From Achatina immaculata (lineage: Eukaryota; Mollusca; Gastropoda; Stylommatophora; Achatinidae): a stretch of DNA of 64,000 bases. Below the pieces are notes generated by a model. The model made no database searches and was not told where the DNA came from. It worked only from the letters and a program-made list of their open reading frames with translations. Shown one piece after another: positions 1 to 11,140 of the stretch; the stretch's first letter is position 1, and every line of letters begins with the position of its first letter. The stretch spans positions 7,806,938 to 7,870,937 of the forward strand of contig CM019716.1 of NCBI GenBank assembly GCA_009760885.1, given 5' to 3'. Both the position numbers and the translations under genes were made by a program.

Positions 1-39
1 AAAGAAGAAGAAGAAGAAAAAGAAGAAGAAGAAGAAGAA
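1..39. repeat. (AAG)n microsatellite
   Basis: Almost pure AAG/GAA triplets from the first base, so the tract probably continues to the left of the window. Similar GAA tracts lie at 42.6, 47.3, 53.3 and 59.65 kb, some of them at retroelement tails. Confidence 0.9.
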
Positions 40-481
40 TGGATGAAATGAACAAGGATTTGTACGGCACTCCCATGATCAAGATAAAACATTATCAACG
101 TGAGATGGGACAGTTATTGAGAAAGGAGCCAGTACTCCAGGGAGATAGTTTCACCGCCCGTCACAGTGACTCTCAAACTGTAAAGATCTGGCATGGCCAT
201 AGGTGTAACCACTGACCTAAGATTCGACACTGCTTGAACTTATAAACCAAGATATAAATTAGGCCATAAATTGATATTGTTTTAGAAATCCGTCATCTCA
301 CTGGGCCCCGCGAGAGATGTCGGGCCCGGGTATAGGATGCTGCTGCCGTCATTAGTCTGGCAGAGGGAGAGAATGATGTGAAGCCATACCCTCAGGGATT
401 CTCAAGATATAACGGTTTTTGTGGGGTTTGTGTTTTGTGGGGGAGGAGAGGCTTCTGTTAGAGAGAAGACAAGTGATTAAG
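40..481. other. Unassigned non-coding sequence
   Basis: No open frame of note, no transposon protein and no tandem unit seen. A GGGCCC-containing stretch near 303-329 gives short inverted repeats, without further meaning that I can support. Confidence 0.5.
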
Positions 482-772
482 TTGGGCTATAAACACGAGG
501 CCGGAACGTGAGCTACAAACAAAAGGACTGAATTTGGGCTATAAATCGAAGACTGAATTTAGGCTATAAACACGAAGACTGAATTTGGGCTATAAACACA
601 AGGACTGAATTTGGGCTATAAACACGAAGACTGAATTTGGGCTATAAACACGAAGACTGAATTTGGGCTATAAACATGAGGCCTGTACTTAGGCTAAAAA
701 CACGAGGCCTGTACTTAGGCTATAAACATGAGGCCTGTACTTCGGCTACAAACAGGAAGCCTGAACTTAGGT
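482..772. repeat. 26-bp minisatellite
   Basis: About eleven imperfect head-to-tail copies of a 26-bp unit with the core GGGCTATAAACACGAAGACT followed by GAATTT. The downstream half uses a GAGGCCTGTACTTAGGC variant, so the array has two sub-families that expanded separately. Confidence 0.85.
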
Positions 773-821
773 TAACGTTTGAGTAAATTTATTTTTTTAA
801 CTGTCTCACTTTTCTGATCAC

Positions 822-3690
822 GGTCTTTCTCTCCTGGTTTCTCTCGTTCTCTCCTGGTTTCTCTCTTTCTCTCCTGGTTTCTTCTGTTCTCTCCTGGTTT
901 CTCTCGTTCTCTCCAGATTTCTTCTGTTCTCCCCTGGTTTCTACTGTTCTCTCCTGGTTTCTCTCGTTCTCTCCTGGTTTCTCTCGTTCTCTCCTGGTTT
1001 CTCTCATTCTCACCTGGTTTCTCTCGTTCTTTCCTGGTTTCTTCTGTTCTCTCCTGGTTTCTCTCGTTCTCTTCTGTTCTCCTCTGGTTTCTTCTGTTCT
1101 CTCCTGGTTTCTCTCGTTCTCTCCTGATTTCTCTCGTTCCCTCCTGCTTTCTTATGTTCTCTCCTGGTTTCTTCTGTTCTCTCCTGGTTTCTCTCGTTCT
1201 CTCCTGGTTTCATTTGTTCTGTCCTGGTTTCTCTCGTTCTCTCCTGGTTTCTTCTGTTCTCTCCTGGTTTCTCTCGTTCTCTCCAGATTTCTTCTGTTCT
1301 CTCCTGGTTTCTCTCGTTCTTTCCAGATTTCTTCTGTTCTCTCCTGGTTTCTCTCTGTTCTCTCCTGGTTTCTTCTGTTCTCTCCTGGTTTCTCTCCTTC
1401 TCTCCTGGTTTCTTCTGTTCTCTCCTGGTTTCTCTCCTTCTCTTCAGATTTCTTCTGTTCTCTCCTGGTTTCTCTCGTTCTCTCCAGATTTCTTCTGTTC
1501 TCTCCTGGTTTCTTTCGTTCTCTCCAGATTTCTTCTGTTCTCTCCTGGTTTCTCTCGTTCTCTCCAGATTTCTTCTGTTCTCTCCTGGTTTCTCTCGTTC
1601 TCTCCAGGTTTCTTCTGTTTTCTCCTGGTTTCTCTCGTTCTCTCCAGATTTCTTCTGTTGTCTCCTGATTTCTCTCGTTCTGTCCAGATTTCTTCTGTTC
1701 TCTCCTGGTTTCTCTCTTTCTCTCCTGATTTCTTCTGTTGTCTCCTGGTGTCTCTCGTTCTCTCCAGATTTCTTCTATTCTCTCCTGGTTTCTCTCGTTC
1801 TCTCCAGATTTCTTCTGTTCTCTCCTGGTTTCTCTCGTTCTGTCCAGATTTCTTCTGTTCTCTCTTGGTTTCTCTCGTTCTGTCCAGATTTCTTCTGTTG
1901 TCTCCTGGTTTCTCTCGTTCTCTCCAGATTTTTTCTGTTCTCTCCTGGTTTCTCTCGTTCTGTCCAGATTTCTTCTGTTCTCTCCTGGTTTCTCTCGTTC
2001 TCTCCAGATTTCTTCTGTTCTCTCCTGGTTTCTCTCGTTCTCTCCAGATTTCTTCTGTTCTCTCCTGGTTTCTCTCGTTTTCTCCAGATTTCTTCTGTTG
2101 TCCCCTTGTTTCTCTCGTTCTCTCCAGATTTCTTCTGTTTCTCCTGGTTTCTCTCGTTCTCTCCAGATTTCTTCTGTTCTCTCCTGGTTCTCTCGTTCTC
2201 TCCAGATTTCTTCTGTTCTCTCCAGATTTCTTCTGTTCTCTCCTGGTTTCTTCTGTTGTCTCCTGGTTTCTCTCGTTCTCTCCAGATTTCTTCTGATCTC
2301 TCCTGGTTTCTCTAGTTCTCTCCTGGTTTATTCTGTTCTCTCCTGGTTTCTCTCCTTCTCTCCTGGTTTCTTCTGTTCTCTCCTGGTTTCTCTCCTTCTC
2401 TTCAGATTTCTTCTGTTCTCTCCTGGTTTCTCTCGTTCTCTCCAGATTTCTTCTGTTCTCTCCTGGTTTCTTTCGTTCTCTCCAGATTTCTTCTGTTGTC
2501 TCCTGGTTTCTCTCGTTCTCTCCAGATTTCTTCTGTTCTCTCCTGGTTTCTCTCGTTCTCTCCAGGTTTCTTCTGTTTTCTCCTGGTTTCTCTCGTTCTC
2601 TCCAGATTTCTTCTGTTGTCTCCTGATTTCTCTCGTTCTGTCCAGATTTCTTCTGTTCTCTCCTGGTTTCTCTCTTTCTCTCCTGATTTCTTCTGTTGTC
2701 TCCTGGTGTCTCTCGTTCTCTCCAGATTTCTTCTATTCTCTCCTGGTTTCTCTCGTTCTCTCCAGATTTCTTCTGTTCTCTCCTGGTTTCTCTCGTTCTG
2801 TCCAGATTTCTTCTGTTCTCTCTTGGTTTCTCTCGTTCTGTCCAGATTTCTTCTGTTGTCTCCTGGTTTCTCTCGTTCTCTCCAGATTTTTTCTGTTCTC
2901 TCCTGGTTTCTCTCGTTCTGTCCAGATTTCTTCTGTTCTCTCCTGGTTTCTCTCGTTCTCTCCAGATTTCTTCTGTTCTCTCCTGGTTTCTCTCGTTCTC
3001 TCCAGATTTCTTCTGTTCTCTCCTGGTTTCTCTCGTTTTCTCCAGATTTCTTCTGTTGTCCCCTTGTTTCTCTCGTTCTCTCCAGATTTCCTCTGTTTTC
3101 TCCTGGTTTCTCTCGTTCTCTCCAGATTTCTTCTGTTCTCTCCTGGTTTCTCTCGTTCTCTCCAGGTTTCTTCAGTTCTCTCCTGGTTTCCCTCGTTCTC
3201 TCCAGATTTCTTCTGTTGTCTCCTGATTTCTCTCGTTCTGTCCAGATTTCTTCTGTTCTCTCCTGGTTTCTCTCGTTCTCTCCTGATTTCTTCTGTTGTT
3301 TTCTGGTTTCTCTCGTTCTCTCCAGATTTCTTCTATTCTCTCCTGGTTTCTCTCGTTCTCTCCAGATTTCTTCTGTTCTCTCCTGGTTTCTCTCTTTCCC
3401 TCCAGATATCTTCCGTTCTCTTGTTCTTTCTAGATTTCACCCGTTCTTTTCTTGTTTCTCTCCAGATTTATTCCGTTTTCTCCTAGTTTTTCTCTTTCTC
3501 TCCAGCCTTCTCTCGCTCTTCTCTGGTTTCTCTCGTTGTCTTCAGATTTATTCCGTTCTCTCCAGATTTCTTTCGTTCTATACTGGCTTCTCTCATTCTC
3601 TTCAGATTTCTTCTGTTCTCTCATGGTTTCTCTCGTTTTCTCCAGCTTTGTCTTGTTCTCTCCTGGTTTCTTTCTTTTTCTCCAGATTTT
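822..3690. repeat. Polypyrimidine minisatellite, 20/40-bp unit (block 1)
   Basis: Nearly 2.9 kb of C/T-rich repeats. The basic unit is about 20 bp; two related halves, TCTCCTGGTTTCTCTCGTTC and TCTCCAGATTTCTTCTGTTC, alternate to give a 40-bp dimer. A higher-order duplication is visible: the rare variant TCTCCTGGTGTCTCTCG at 1741 recurs at 2699 with matching neighbours, an offset of 958 bp. Because the period is not a multiple of three and stop codons are rare in the unit, long frames (up to about 580 codons) open on both strands. I read these as artefacts of composition, not genes. Confidence 0.93.
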
Positions 3691-4390
3691 TCTTACTCTT
3701 TGTGTACTGGGGTTTTTTCCCCTCAAATGACCAATGATCATCTCAATGGGGAAAATTTCCTAACGTGGAATGTGATGTTTGTCACATTTAGAAGGATCAC
3801 AAAAGCATAGTTTGATTCACAGTATGACATATTATACATTTTTTAAATAAAAAAGTTTTATATTGGTTTTCTAATATTTTTATCAATATATTAGTATATA
3901 ACCAAAAAAAAAACAAACAAAAGAAACTAAGAATTGAGGAGAGTTGAGAAGAAAAAAGGGAAAATTATGATGAAAAATATTCTCTTTTACCCGCTCAAAT
4001 TTCTTCTGTAGTGTGTCCAGTGATATCCAAATTGAATAGAATTTTACACAAACACCATTTCCTCACATGAAATATACATTAATTTTTTATTTACAGCTAA
4101 TTTACAGTCTACAATACACTAATAACATGGCAACACCACGGGCGGTGGCCCATAAGCTTAGAAAAACATTTTAAAAATTAATTTTTGTATCACAACATGG
4201 TTCACTCGCCGGACTTCGTATTGACGCGTGTATCATGCCGGAAGCGAATTGTACAACCGGTTTTGGCCAGATTTTAAGCATTGTATGATTAAATTCACTC
4301 TAAGAGCCCAATTCATTACCAGTATATGACGTGTACACAAAGCAAAAAGTGTACACCGGATCGTCACAGAGTGTGTTGCGAAGTATAGAA
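3691..4390. other. AT-rich non-repetitive spacer between array blocks
   Basis: A 700-bp AT-rich segment with A-rich runs near 3904-3925, no coding frame worth calling and no recognised mobile element. It separates two blocks of the same pyrimidine repeat family, so it may be an insertion in one ancestral array or a boundary between two expansions. Confidence 0.5.
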
Positions 4391-5845
4391 AGAGCTCTCT
4401 CGGTTTCTTTCGTTTTCTCCAGCTTTCTCTTGCTCCCTCCTGGTTTCTCTCGTTTTCTCCAGCTTTCCCTTGTTCCCTCCTGGTTTCTCTCGTTTTCTCC
4501 AGATTTCTCTTGTTCCCTCCTGGTTTCTCTCGTTTTCTCCAGATTTCTCTTGTTCCCTCCTGGTTTCTCTTGTTCTCTCTAGATTTCATCCGTTCTCTCG
4601 TTGTTTCTCTCTCCAGATTTCTTCTGTTCTCTCCTAGTTTTTCTCGTTCTTTCTAGATTTCTTCGATCTCTAGTGGCTTCTCTCGTTTTCTCCAGATTTC
4701 TTCCCTTCTCTCCTGGTTTCTCTCTTTCTCTCCAGATTTCTTCCCTTCTCTCCTGGTTTCTCTCTATCTCTCAAGATTTCTTCCGTTCTCTCGTGCTTTC
4801 CAGATTTCTTCTGTTCTCTCCTGATTTCTCTCTCCATATTTCTTCTATTCTCTCCTGGTTTCTCTCTCCAGATTTCTTCTGTTCTCTCCTGGTTTCTTTC
4901 GTTCTCTCCAGATTTCTTTCGTTCTCTCCAGATTTCTTTCGTTCTCACCAGATTTCTTCTGTCCTCTCCTAGTTTCCCTTGTTCTCTCCATATTTCTTCC
5001 AGTCTCTCCTGGTTTCTCTCGTTCTCTCCAGATTTCTTTCGTTCTCTCCAGATTTCTTCCATTCTCTCCTGATTTCTCTCTTTCTCTCCAGATTTCTTCT
5101 GCTCTCTGCTGGCTTCTGTCGTTCTCTCCAGATTTCGTACGTTGTCTATTGTTTTCTCTCGTTCTGTCCAGTTTTCTCTTGTTTCATCCTGGTTTCTCTC
5201 GTTTTCTCCAGATTTCTCTTGTTCTCTCCTGGTTTCTCTCGTTTTATTCGAGATTTCTTTTGTTACCTCCTGGTTTCCCTAGTTCTCTCCAGTTCTCTTG
5301 TTCTTTCCTAATTTCTCTCCTTTTCTTCAGATTTCTCTTGCTCTCTCTCCTGGTTTGTCTCATTTTCTCCGGATTTCTATTGTTCTCTCCTGTTTTCTGT
5401 CGTTTTCTCCAGATTTCGCTTGTTCTCTCCTTATTTCTCTCGTTTTCTCCACATTTCTCTTATTCTCTCCTGGTTTCTCTCGTTTTCTCCAGATTTCTCT
5501 TGTTCTCTACTGGCTGTTCTCGTTTTATGTGAGAATTCTCTTGTTCTCTCCTGTTTTTTTCTCGTTTTCTCCAGATTCCTCTTGTTTTCTCCTGGTTTCT
5601 CTCGTTTTATTCGAGATTTCTCTTGTTCCCTCCTGGTTTCCATAGTTCTCTTTAGTTTTTTCTTGTTCTCTCCAGGTTTCTCTCGTTTTCTCCAGATTTC
5701 TCTTGTTCTCTCCTGGTTTCTCTCGTTTTCTACAGCTTTCTCTTGTTCCCTCCTAGTTTCTCTCGCTCTCTCCAGATTTCTTCTGTTCTCTGCTGGTTTA
5801 TCTCGTCCTCTTCTACTTTCTCTCTTTCTGTCTAGATTTCTCTTG
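4391..5845. repeat. Polypyrimidine minisatellite, 20/40-bp unit (block 2)
   Basis: The same repeat family as the block at 0.8-3.7 kb, but dominated by variants with CTCTTGTTCCCTCCTGG and CTCGTTTTCTCC and more divergent between units. It ends abruptly at the start of the duplicated 1.67-kb segment. Confidence 0.9.
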
Positions 5846-6085
5846 TCATAATTGACACAACATCACATTTACATGTAGCGGGAACTTCCTTTCCTGCCCC
5901 TGACAACCCCCTCCCCCTCTCTCTTTCTCTCTGTCTCTCGGTCCTTCGCTCGTGCATTGCCTCTAATCAGTTTATCATTGGGCTTCATACAAGCTCCTGC
6001 GATTTTAAGTCTACTCACCTAGAGTGATTCGTATAGGGCACGGTGTTTCTATCTTCAAACACGCACAACCATCTACGTATTGTAT

Positions 6086-6132
6086 TCTCTCTCTCTCTCT
6101 CTTTCTCTCTTCCCCCCCCCCCCCCCCCCCCA
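6086..6132. repeat. (CT)n followed by a 21-C run
   Basis: CT dinucleotides run straight into an uninterrupted C tract of about 21 bases. The other strand is a G-run. The equivalent site in copy 2 has 23 C, so the tract length varies. Confidence 0.85.
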
Positions 6133-6257
6133 ATCCTTATAGCTAGATCTAGACCCCAAAACAACCTATTAATACTACTTATGTTCTGTTGGAACTCTAC
6201 ATGCGTACTCTACTTGTAAAGCCTTTCCTCTCAATGCAGGCCCGCCCTTTTTACATT

Positions 6258-6321
6258 TATCACGTGATCCCTACGTCACGTGAAAATCATCCATGACGTC
6301 ACCTGGAGGTTTTATATTTTT
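6258..6321 (+). promoter_or_regulatory. Candidate promoter-like cluster (E-boxes, CRE, TATA-like)
   Basis: Two CACGTG palindromes (6261-6266 and 6277-6282), a perfect cAMP-response-element palindrome TGACGTCA (6294-6301) and an AT-rich TATA-like stretch at 6311-6320 lie within 64 bp, just upstream of the 36/39-bp minisatellite. Copy 2 keeps the CRE (7953-7960) and TATA-like run but has lost one E-box. Motif presence is seen directly; promoter activity is inference, and these short motifs also occur by chance. Confidence 0.22.
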
Positions 6322-6360
6322 AGATTGTCAGACGCTCCGTAACGTTATATTATCATGACA

Positions 6361-6860
6361 GAAAGATGTCAGCATGGCCCAGAATTCAGCTCTGTTTGAA
6401 GATGTCAGCATGGCCCAGAATTAAGCTCTGTTTGAAGATGTCAAAATGGCCAAGAATTCAGCTACGATGTTAGAAGATGTCAGCATGGCCCAGAATTAAG
6501 CTCTGTTTGAAGATGTCAAAATGGCCCAGAATTCAACTACGATGTTAGAAGATGTCAGCATGGCCCAGAATTAAGCTCTGTTTGAAGATGTCAAAATGGC
6601 CAAGAATTCAGCTACGATGTTAGAAGATGTCAGCATGGCTCAGAATTCAATTCCGATGTTAGAAGATGTCAGCATGGCCCAGAATTCAATTCCGATGTTA
6701 GAAGATGTCAGCATGGCTCAGAATTCAATTCCGATGTTAGAAGATGTCAGCATGGCCCAGAATTCAATTCCGATGTTAGAAGATGTCAGCATGTCTCAGA
6801 ATTCAGCTCCAATGTTTGAAGATGTCTGCATGGCCCAGAATTCAGTTCCGATGTTTGACT
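6361..6860. repeat. 36/39-bp minisatellite with in-frame units
   Basis: About 13 units containing GATGTCAGCATGGCCCAGAA. Unit lengths are 36 or 39 bp, so all keep one reading frame. The upstream units carry a TAA where others have TCA, which closes the frame; the downstream six units are open from 6596 to 6877 and read as a 13-residue repeat (EDVSMAQNSIPML). This could be a decayed coding repeat or a chance effect of unit length; no homologous protein family is recognised. Confidence 0.85.
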
Positions 6861-7195
6861 GGAATTTGATCCTTTAAACTCTTTGTTAAAAGTTTTCAAG
6901 CTTTTCAAAGTAATACAAATGTTTTTAGTACAGCTTCATTCTAGAGATTACAGACAAGCACGCACGTTTTATTTTAGATGAGAAACCGTATTTACAAACA
7001 CAAACTCCACATCTAGGTCAGTCTGTGTGACGTACATAGCGTGAATAAACACAAGAAGCGTTCCCAGTAGCCCAGGAAAAAAAACATAACAGTACAAGGG
7101 GCGTAACTGCTTCAAAGACCAAGTTCTCGCTCTGTTGGGTACATCGACAGAAGAGTTATCATTACTACTTTGTTCATTATGTGTAGTCTTACGTG

Positions 7196-7196
<1 letters not shown>

Positions 7197-7257
<61 letters not shown>
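7197..7257. repeat. (ATCT)n microsatellite
   Basis: About 15 perfect TATC/ATCT tetranucleotides followed by short CTGT repeats. The equivalent in duplication copy 2 is at 8851-8919. Confidence 0.95.
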
Positions 7258-7750
7258 GCTTCCTGCCTGTCTGTCTGTCTACCGAATGAAAGCATATGAG
7301 GTTAATTGTGAAAATGAAATCATGTTACATTTTGAAGTTCTTGTTATATGTGTAGTAATCTTGTAGGAAACATATACTGAATGTGAAAGTTGAGAAACAG
7401 AATGCCAGAAAGGTTCGTGTCTTCAATTGTTTACTTCTTGTAGAGGCAACATTCTCCTGTAAAACTCGATCAGAAACAAATAAGAAAAATGCCCTTTTCC
7501 TCTCCCTTTCTCATAATTGACACAACATCACATTTACATGTAGCGGGAACTTCCTTTTCTGCCCCTGACAACCCCCTCCCCCTCTCTCTTTCTCTCTGTC
7601 TCTCGGTCCTTCGCTCGTGCATTGCCTCTAATCAGTTTATCATTGGGCTTCATACAAGCTCCTGCGATTTTAAGTCTACTCACCTAGAGTGATTCGTATA
7701 GGGCACGGTGTTTCTATCTTCAAACACGCACAACCATCTACGTATTGTAT

Positions 7751-7791
7751 TCTCTCTCTTTCTCTCTTCCCCCCCCCCCCCCCCCCCCCCC
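7751..7791. repeat. (CT)n followed by a 23-C run
   Basis: Counterpart of the tract at 6086-6132 with a shorter CT part and two more C residues. Confidence 0.85.
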
Positions 7792-8026
7792 AATCCTTAT
7801 AGCTAGATCTAGACCCCAAAACAACCTATTAATACTACTTATGTTCTGTTGGAACTCTACATGCGTACTCTACTTGTAAAGCCTTTCCTCTCAATGCAGG
7901 CCCGCCCTTTTTACATTTATCACGTGATCCCCACGTCACGTTAAATCATCCATGACGTCACCTGGAGGTTTTATATTTTTAGATTGTCAGACGCTCCGTA
8001 ACGTTATATTATCATGACAGAAAGAT

Positions 8027-8514
8027 GTCAGCATGGCCCAGAATTCAGCTCTGTTTGAAGATGTCAGCATGGCCCAGAATTAAGCTCTGTTTGAAGATGT
8101 CAAAATGGCCAAGAATTCAGCTACGATGTTAGAAGATGTCAGCATGGCCCAGAATTAAGCTCTGTTTGAAGATGTCAAAATGGCCCAGAATTCAACTACG
8201 ATGTTAGAAGATGTCAGCATGGCCCAGAATTAAGCTCTGTTTGAAGATGTCAAAATGGCCCAGAATTCAACTACGATGTTAGAAGATGTCAGCATGGCCC
8301 AGAATTAAGCTCTGTTTGAAGATGTCAAAATGGCCAAGAATTCAGCTACGATGTTAGAAGATGTCAGCATGGCTCAGAATTCAATTCCGATGTTAGAAGA
8401 TGTCAGCATGGCCCAGAATTCAATTCCGATATTAGAAGATGTCAGCGTGGCTCAGAATTCAGCTCCAATGTTTGAAGATGTCTGCATGGCCCAGAATTCA
8501 GTTCCGATGTTTGA
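8027..8514. repeat. 36/39-bp minisatellite, second copy
   Basis: Copy 2 of the array at 6361-6860. It has one more stop-containing unit and fewer open 39-bp units, so the open frame is only 8330-8533. Unit gain and loss since the duplication is directly visible. Confidence 0.85.
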
Positions 8515-8849
8515 CTGGAATTTGGTCCTTTAAACTCTTTGTTAAAAGTTTTCAAGCTTTTCAAAGTAACAAAAATGTTTTTAGTACAGCTTCATTCTAG
8601 AGATTACAGACAAGCACGCACGTTTTATTTTAGATGAGAAACCATATTTACAAACACAAACTCCACATCTAGGTCAGTCTGTGTGACGTACATAGCGTGA
8701 ATAAACACAAGAAGCGTTCCCAGTAGCGTAGAAAAAAAACATAACAGTACAAGGGGCGTAACTGCTTCAAAGACCAAGAGACGCTCTGTTGGGTACATCG
8801 ACAGAACAGTTATCATTACTACTTTGTTCATTATGTGTAGTCTTACGTG

Positions 8850-8850
<1 letters not shown>

Positions 8851-8893
<43 letters not shown>

Positions 8894-8919
8894 ATATCTA
8901 TCTATCTATCTATCTATCT
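8851..8919. repeat. (ATCT)n microsatellite, second copy
   Basis: About 17 tetranucleotides with one ATAT interruption near 8891-8895. Longer than the copy at 7.2 kb. Confidence 0.95.
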
Positions 8920-9170
8920 GCTTCCTGCCTGTCTGTCTGTCTACCGAATGAAAGCATATGAGGTTAATTGTGAAAATGAAATCATGTTACATTTTGTAGT
9001 GCTTGTTATATGTGTAGTAATCTTGTAGGAAACATATACTGAATGTGAAAGTTGAGAAACAGAATGCCAGAAAGGTTCGTGTCTTCAATTGTTTACTTCT
9101 TGTAGAGGCAACATTCTCCTGTAAAACTCGATCAGAAACAAATAAGAAAAATGCCCTTTTCCTCTCCCTC

Positions 9171-11140
9171 TCTCTGACCCCATCTAGTACATAAACATTT
9201 TCTCTCTCCCTCTCTCTGACCCCATCTAGTACACAAACATTTTCTCTCTCCCTCTCTCTCTAAGACACCCATGTAGCACACAAACATTTTCTCTCTCCCT
9301 CTCTCTGACCCCATCTAGTACACAAACATTTTCTCTCTCCCTCTCTCTCTCTAAGACACCCATCTAGTATACAAACATTTTTTCTCTCCCTCTCTCTGAC
9401 ATCCATCTAATACACAAACATTTTCTCTCTCCCTCTCTCTCTCTAAGACACCCATGTAGCACACAAACATTTTCTCTCTCCCTCTCTCTCTCTAAGACAC
9501 CCATGTAGCACACAAACATTTTCTCTCCCTCTCTCTAAGACACCCATGTAGCACATAAACATTTTCCCTCTCCCTCTCTCTAAGACATCCGTGTAGCACA
9601 CAAAAATTTTCTCTCTCTCCCTCTCTCTCTCAGACACCCATGTAGCACACCATTTCCTCTCTCCCTCTCTCTAAGACACCCATGTAGCATACACACATTT
9701 TCTCTGTCCCTCTCTCTAAGACACCCATGCATCACACACATTTTCTCTCTCCCACACTCTAAGACACCCATGTAGCACACATTTTCTCTCTCCCTCTCTC
9801 TAAGACACCCATGTAGCATACACATTTTCTCTCTACCTCACTCTAAGACACCCATGTAGCATAGACACTTTCTCTCTCTAAAACAGCCATGTAGCATAGA
9901 CACTTTCTCTCTTTCTCCCTCTAAAACAGCCATTTAGCATAGACACTTTCTCTCTTTCTCTCTCTAAAACAGCCATGTAGCATAGACACTTTCTATCTCT
10001 AAAACAGCCATGTAACACACACATTTTCTCTATCCCTCACTTGAAGAACCCATGTAGCACACACAGTTTCTCTCTCTCTCTCTCTCTCTCAGTGTAAGAC
10101 ATCTATGTAGCATACACATTTATACTCCATCACTCTCACAAACCCATGTAGCTCACACATTTTCTCTCTCCCTCACTACAAGACACCCATGTAGCACACA
10201 CAGTTTCTCTTTTTCTCTCTTTGTAAGACACCCATGTAGTATACACACTTTCTCTCTCCCGCTCTATATAAGACACCCATGTAGAATGCACACTTTCTCT
10301 CTTCCTCTCTCTAAGACACCCATGTAGCACACACATTTCCTCTCCCTCTTTCTAAGACACCCATATAGCATATACACTTTCTATCTCCCTCTCTACCTCT
10401 GTATAAGACATTCATGTGGCATACACACTTTCTCACTCCCTATCTCAAAGAAACCCATCTAGTATACAAACATTTTTTCTCTCCCTCTCTCTCTAAGACA
10501 CCCATGTAGCATACACACATTTTCTCTCTCTCTCTAAGACACCCATGTAGCATACGCAGATTCTCTCTTCCTCTCTCTAAGACACCCATGTGTTATACAC
10601 ACACTTTCTCTCTCCCTCTTTCCAAGACATAAATGTAGCAAACACACACTTTCTCTCTCCCTCTCTTTTTAAGACACCAGTGTACAATACACACTTTTTT
10701 CTCTTCCTCTCTATAAGACATCCATGTAGCATACACACTTTCTCTCTCTCTCTCTCTCTAAGATACCCATGTAGCACACACACTTTATATTTTCCTCTCT
10801 CTAAGACACCCGTGTAACATACACATTTTTTCTTTCCCTCTTTCTAAGACACCCCTGTAGCATACAAACATTCTCTCCCATCTCCCTAAGACAATCATGT
10901 AGCACACACACACACACTTTCTCTCTCCATCTCTCCCTAAGACACCCATGTAGCACACACGCACTTTCTCTCTCCTTTCTCTAAGATGCCATATAGCACA
11001 AACATTTTCTCTTTCCATCTCTCTAAGAAACTCATGTAACACACACATACACTTTCTCTCTCTATTTTCCTAAGAAACCCATGTAGCACACACACTTTCT
11101 CTCTCCATCTCTCTAAGATACCCATATAGCACACACACTT
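9171..11140. repeat. CT-rich minisatellite, about 40-50-bp unit
   Basis: About 2 kb of variable units built from TAAGACACCCATGTAGCAC, an ACACACAtttt stretch and a CTCTCTC run. Unit length varies because the CT part expands and contracts. Short arginine/glutamate-rich frames on the minus strand and serine/leucine-rich frames on the plus strand are by-products. Confidence 0.9.

Larger units (their letters stand above)
5846..7510. repeat. Direct duplication D1, copy 1
   Basis: This 1,665-bp segment is repeated immediately downstream, beginning both times with TCATAATTGACACAACATCA. Order inside: CT tract, C-run, CRE/E-box/TATA-like region, 36/39-bp minisatellite, about 320 bp without recognised content, (ATCT)n, and a unique tail. 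The copies differ by scattered substitutions and by the number of tandem units. Confidence 0.9.
7511..9170. repeat. Direct duplication D1, copy 2
   Basis: Second copy of the segment at 5846-7510, in the same order and orientation. It ends in CCCTTTTCCTCTCCCTCTC, where the CT-rich minisatellite at 9.17 kb takes over; the copy 1 end lies in CTCTCCCTTTCTCA. The junction therefore sits in pyrimidine-rich sequence shared by both flanks. Confidence 0.9.

Noticed and set aside
1154..3737. Overlapping long frames (up to 582 codons) of serine/phenylalanine/leucine repeats, and arginine/glutamate frames on the other strand
   Set aside because: They follow from a stop-poor 20-bp unit read in every register; no frame is favoured and no start, splice or domain evidence exists.
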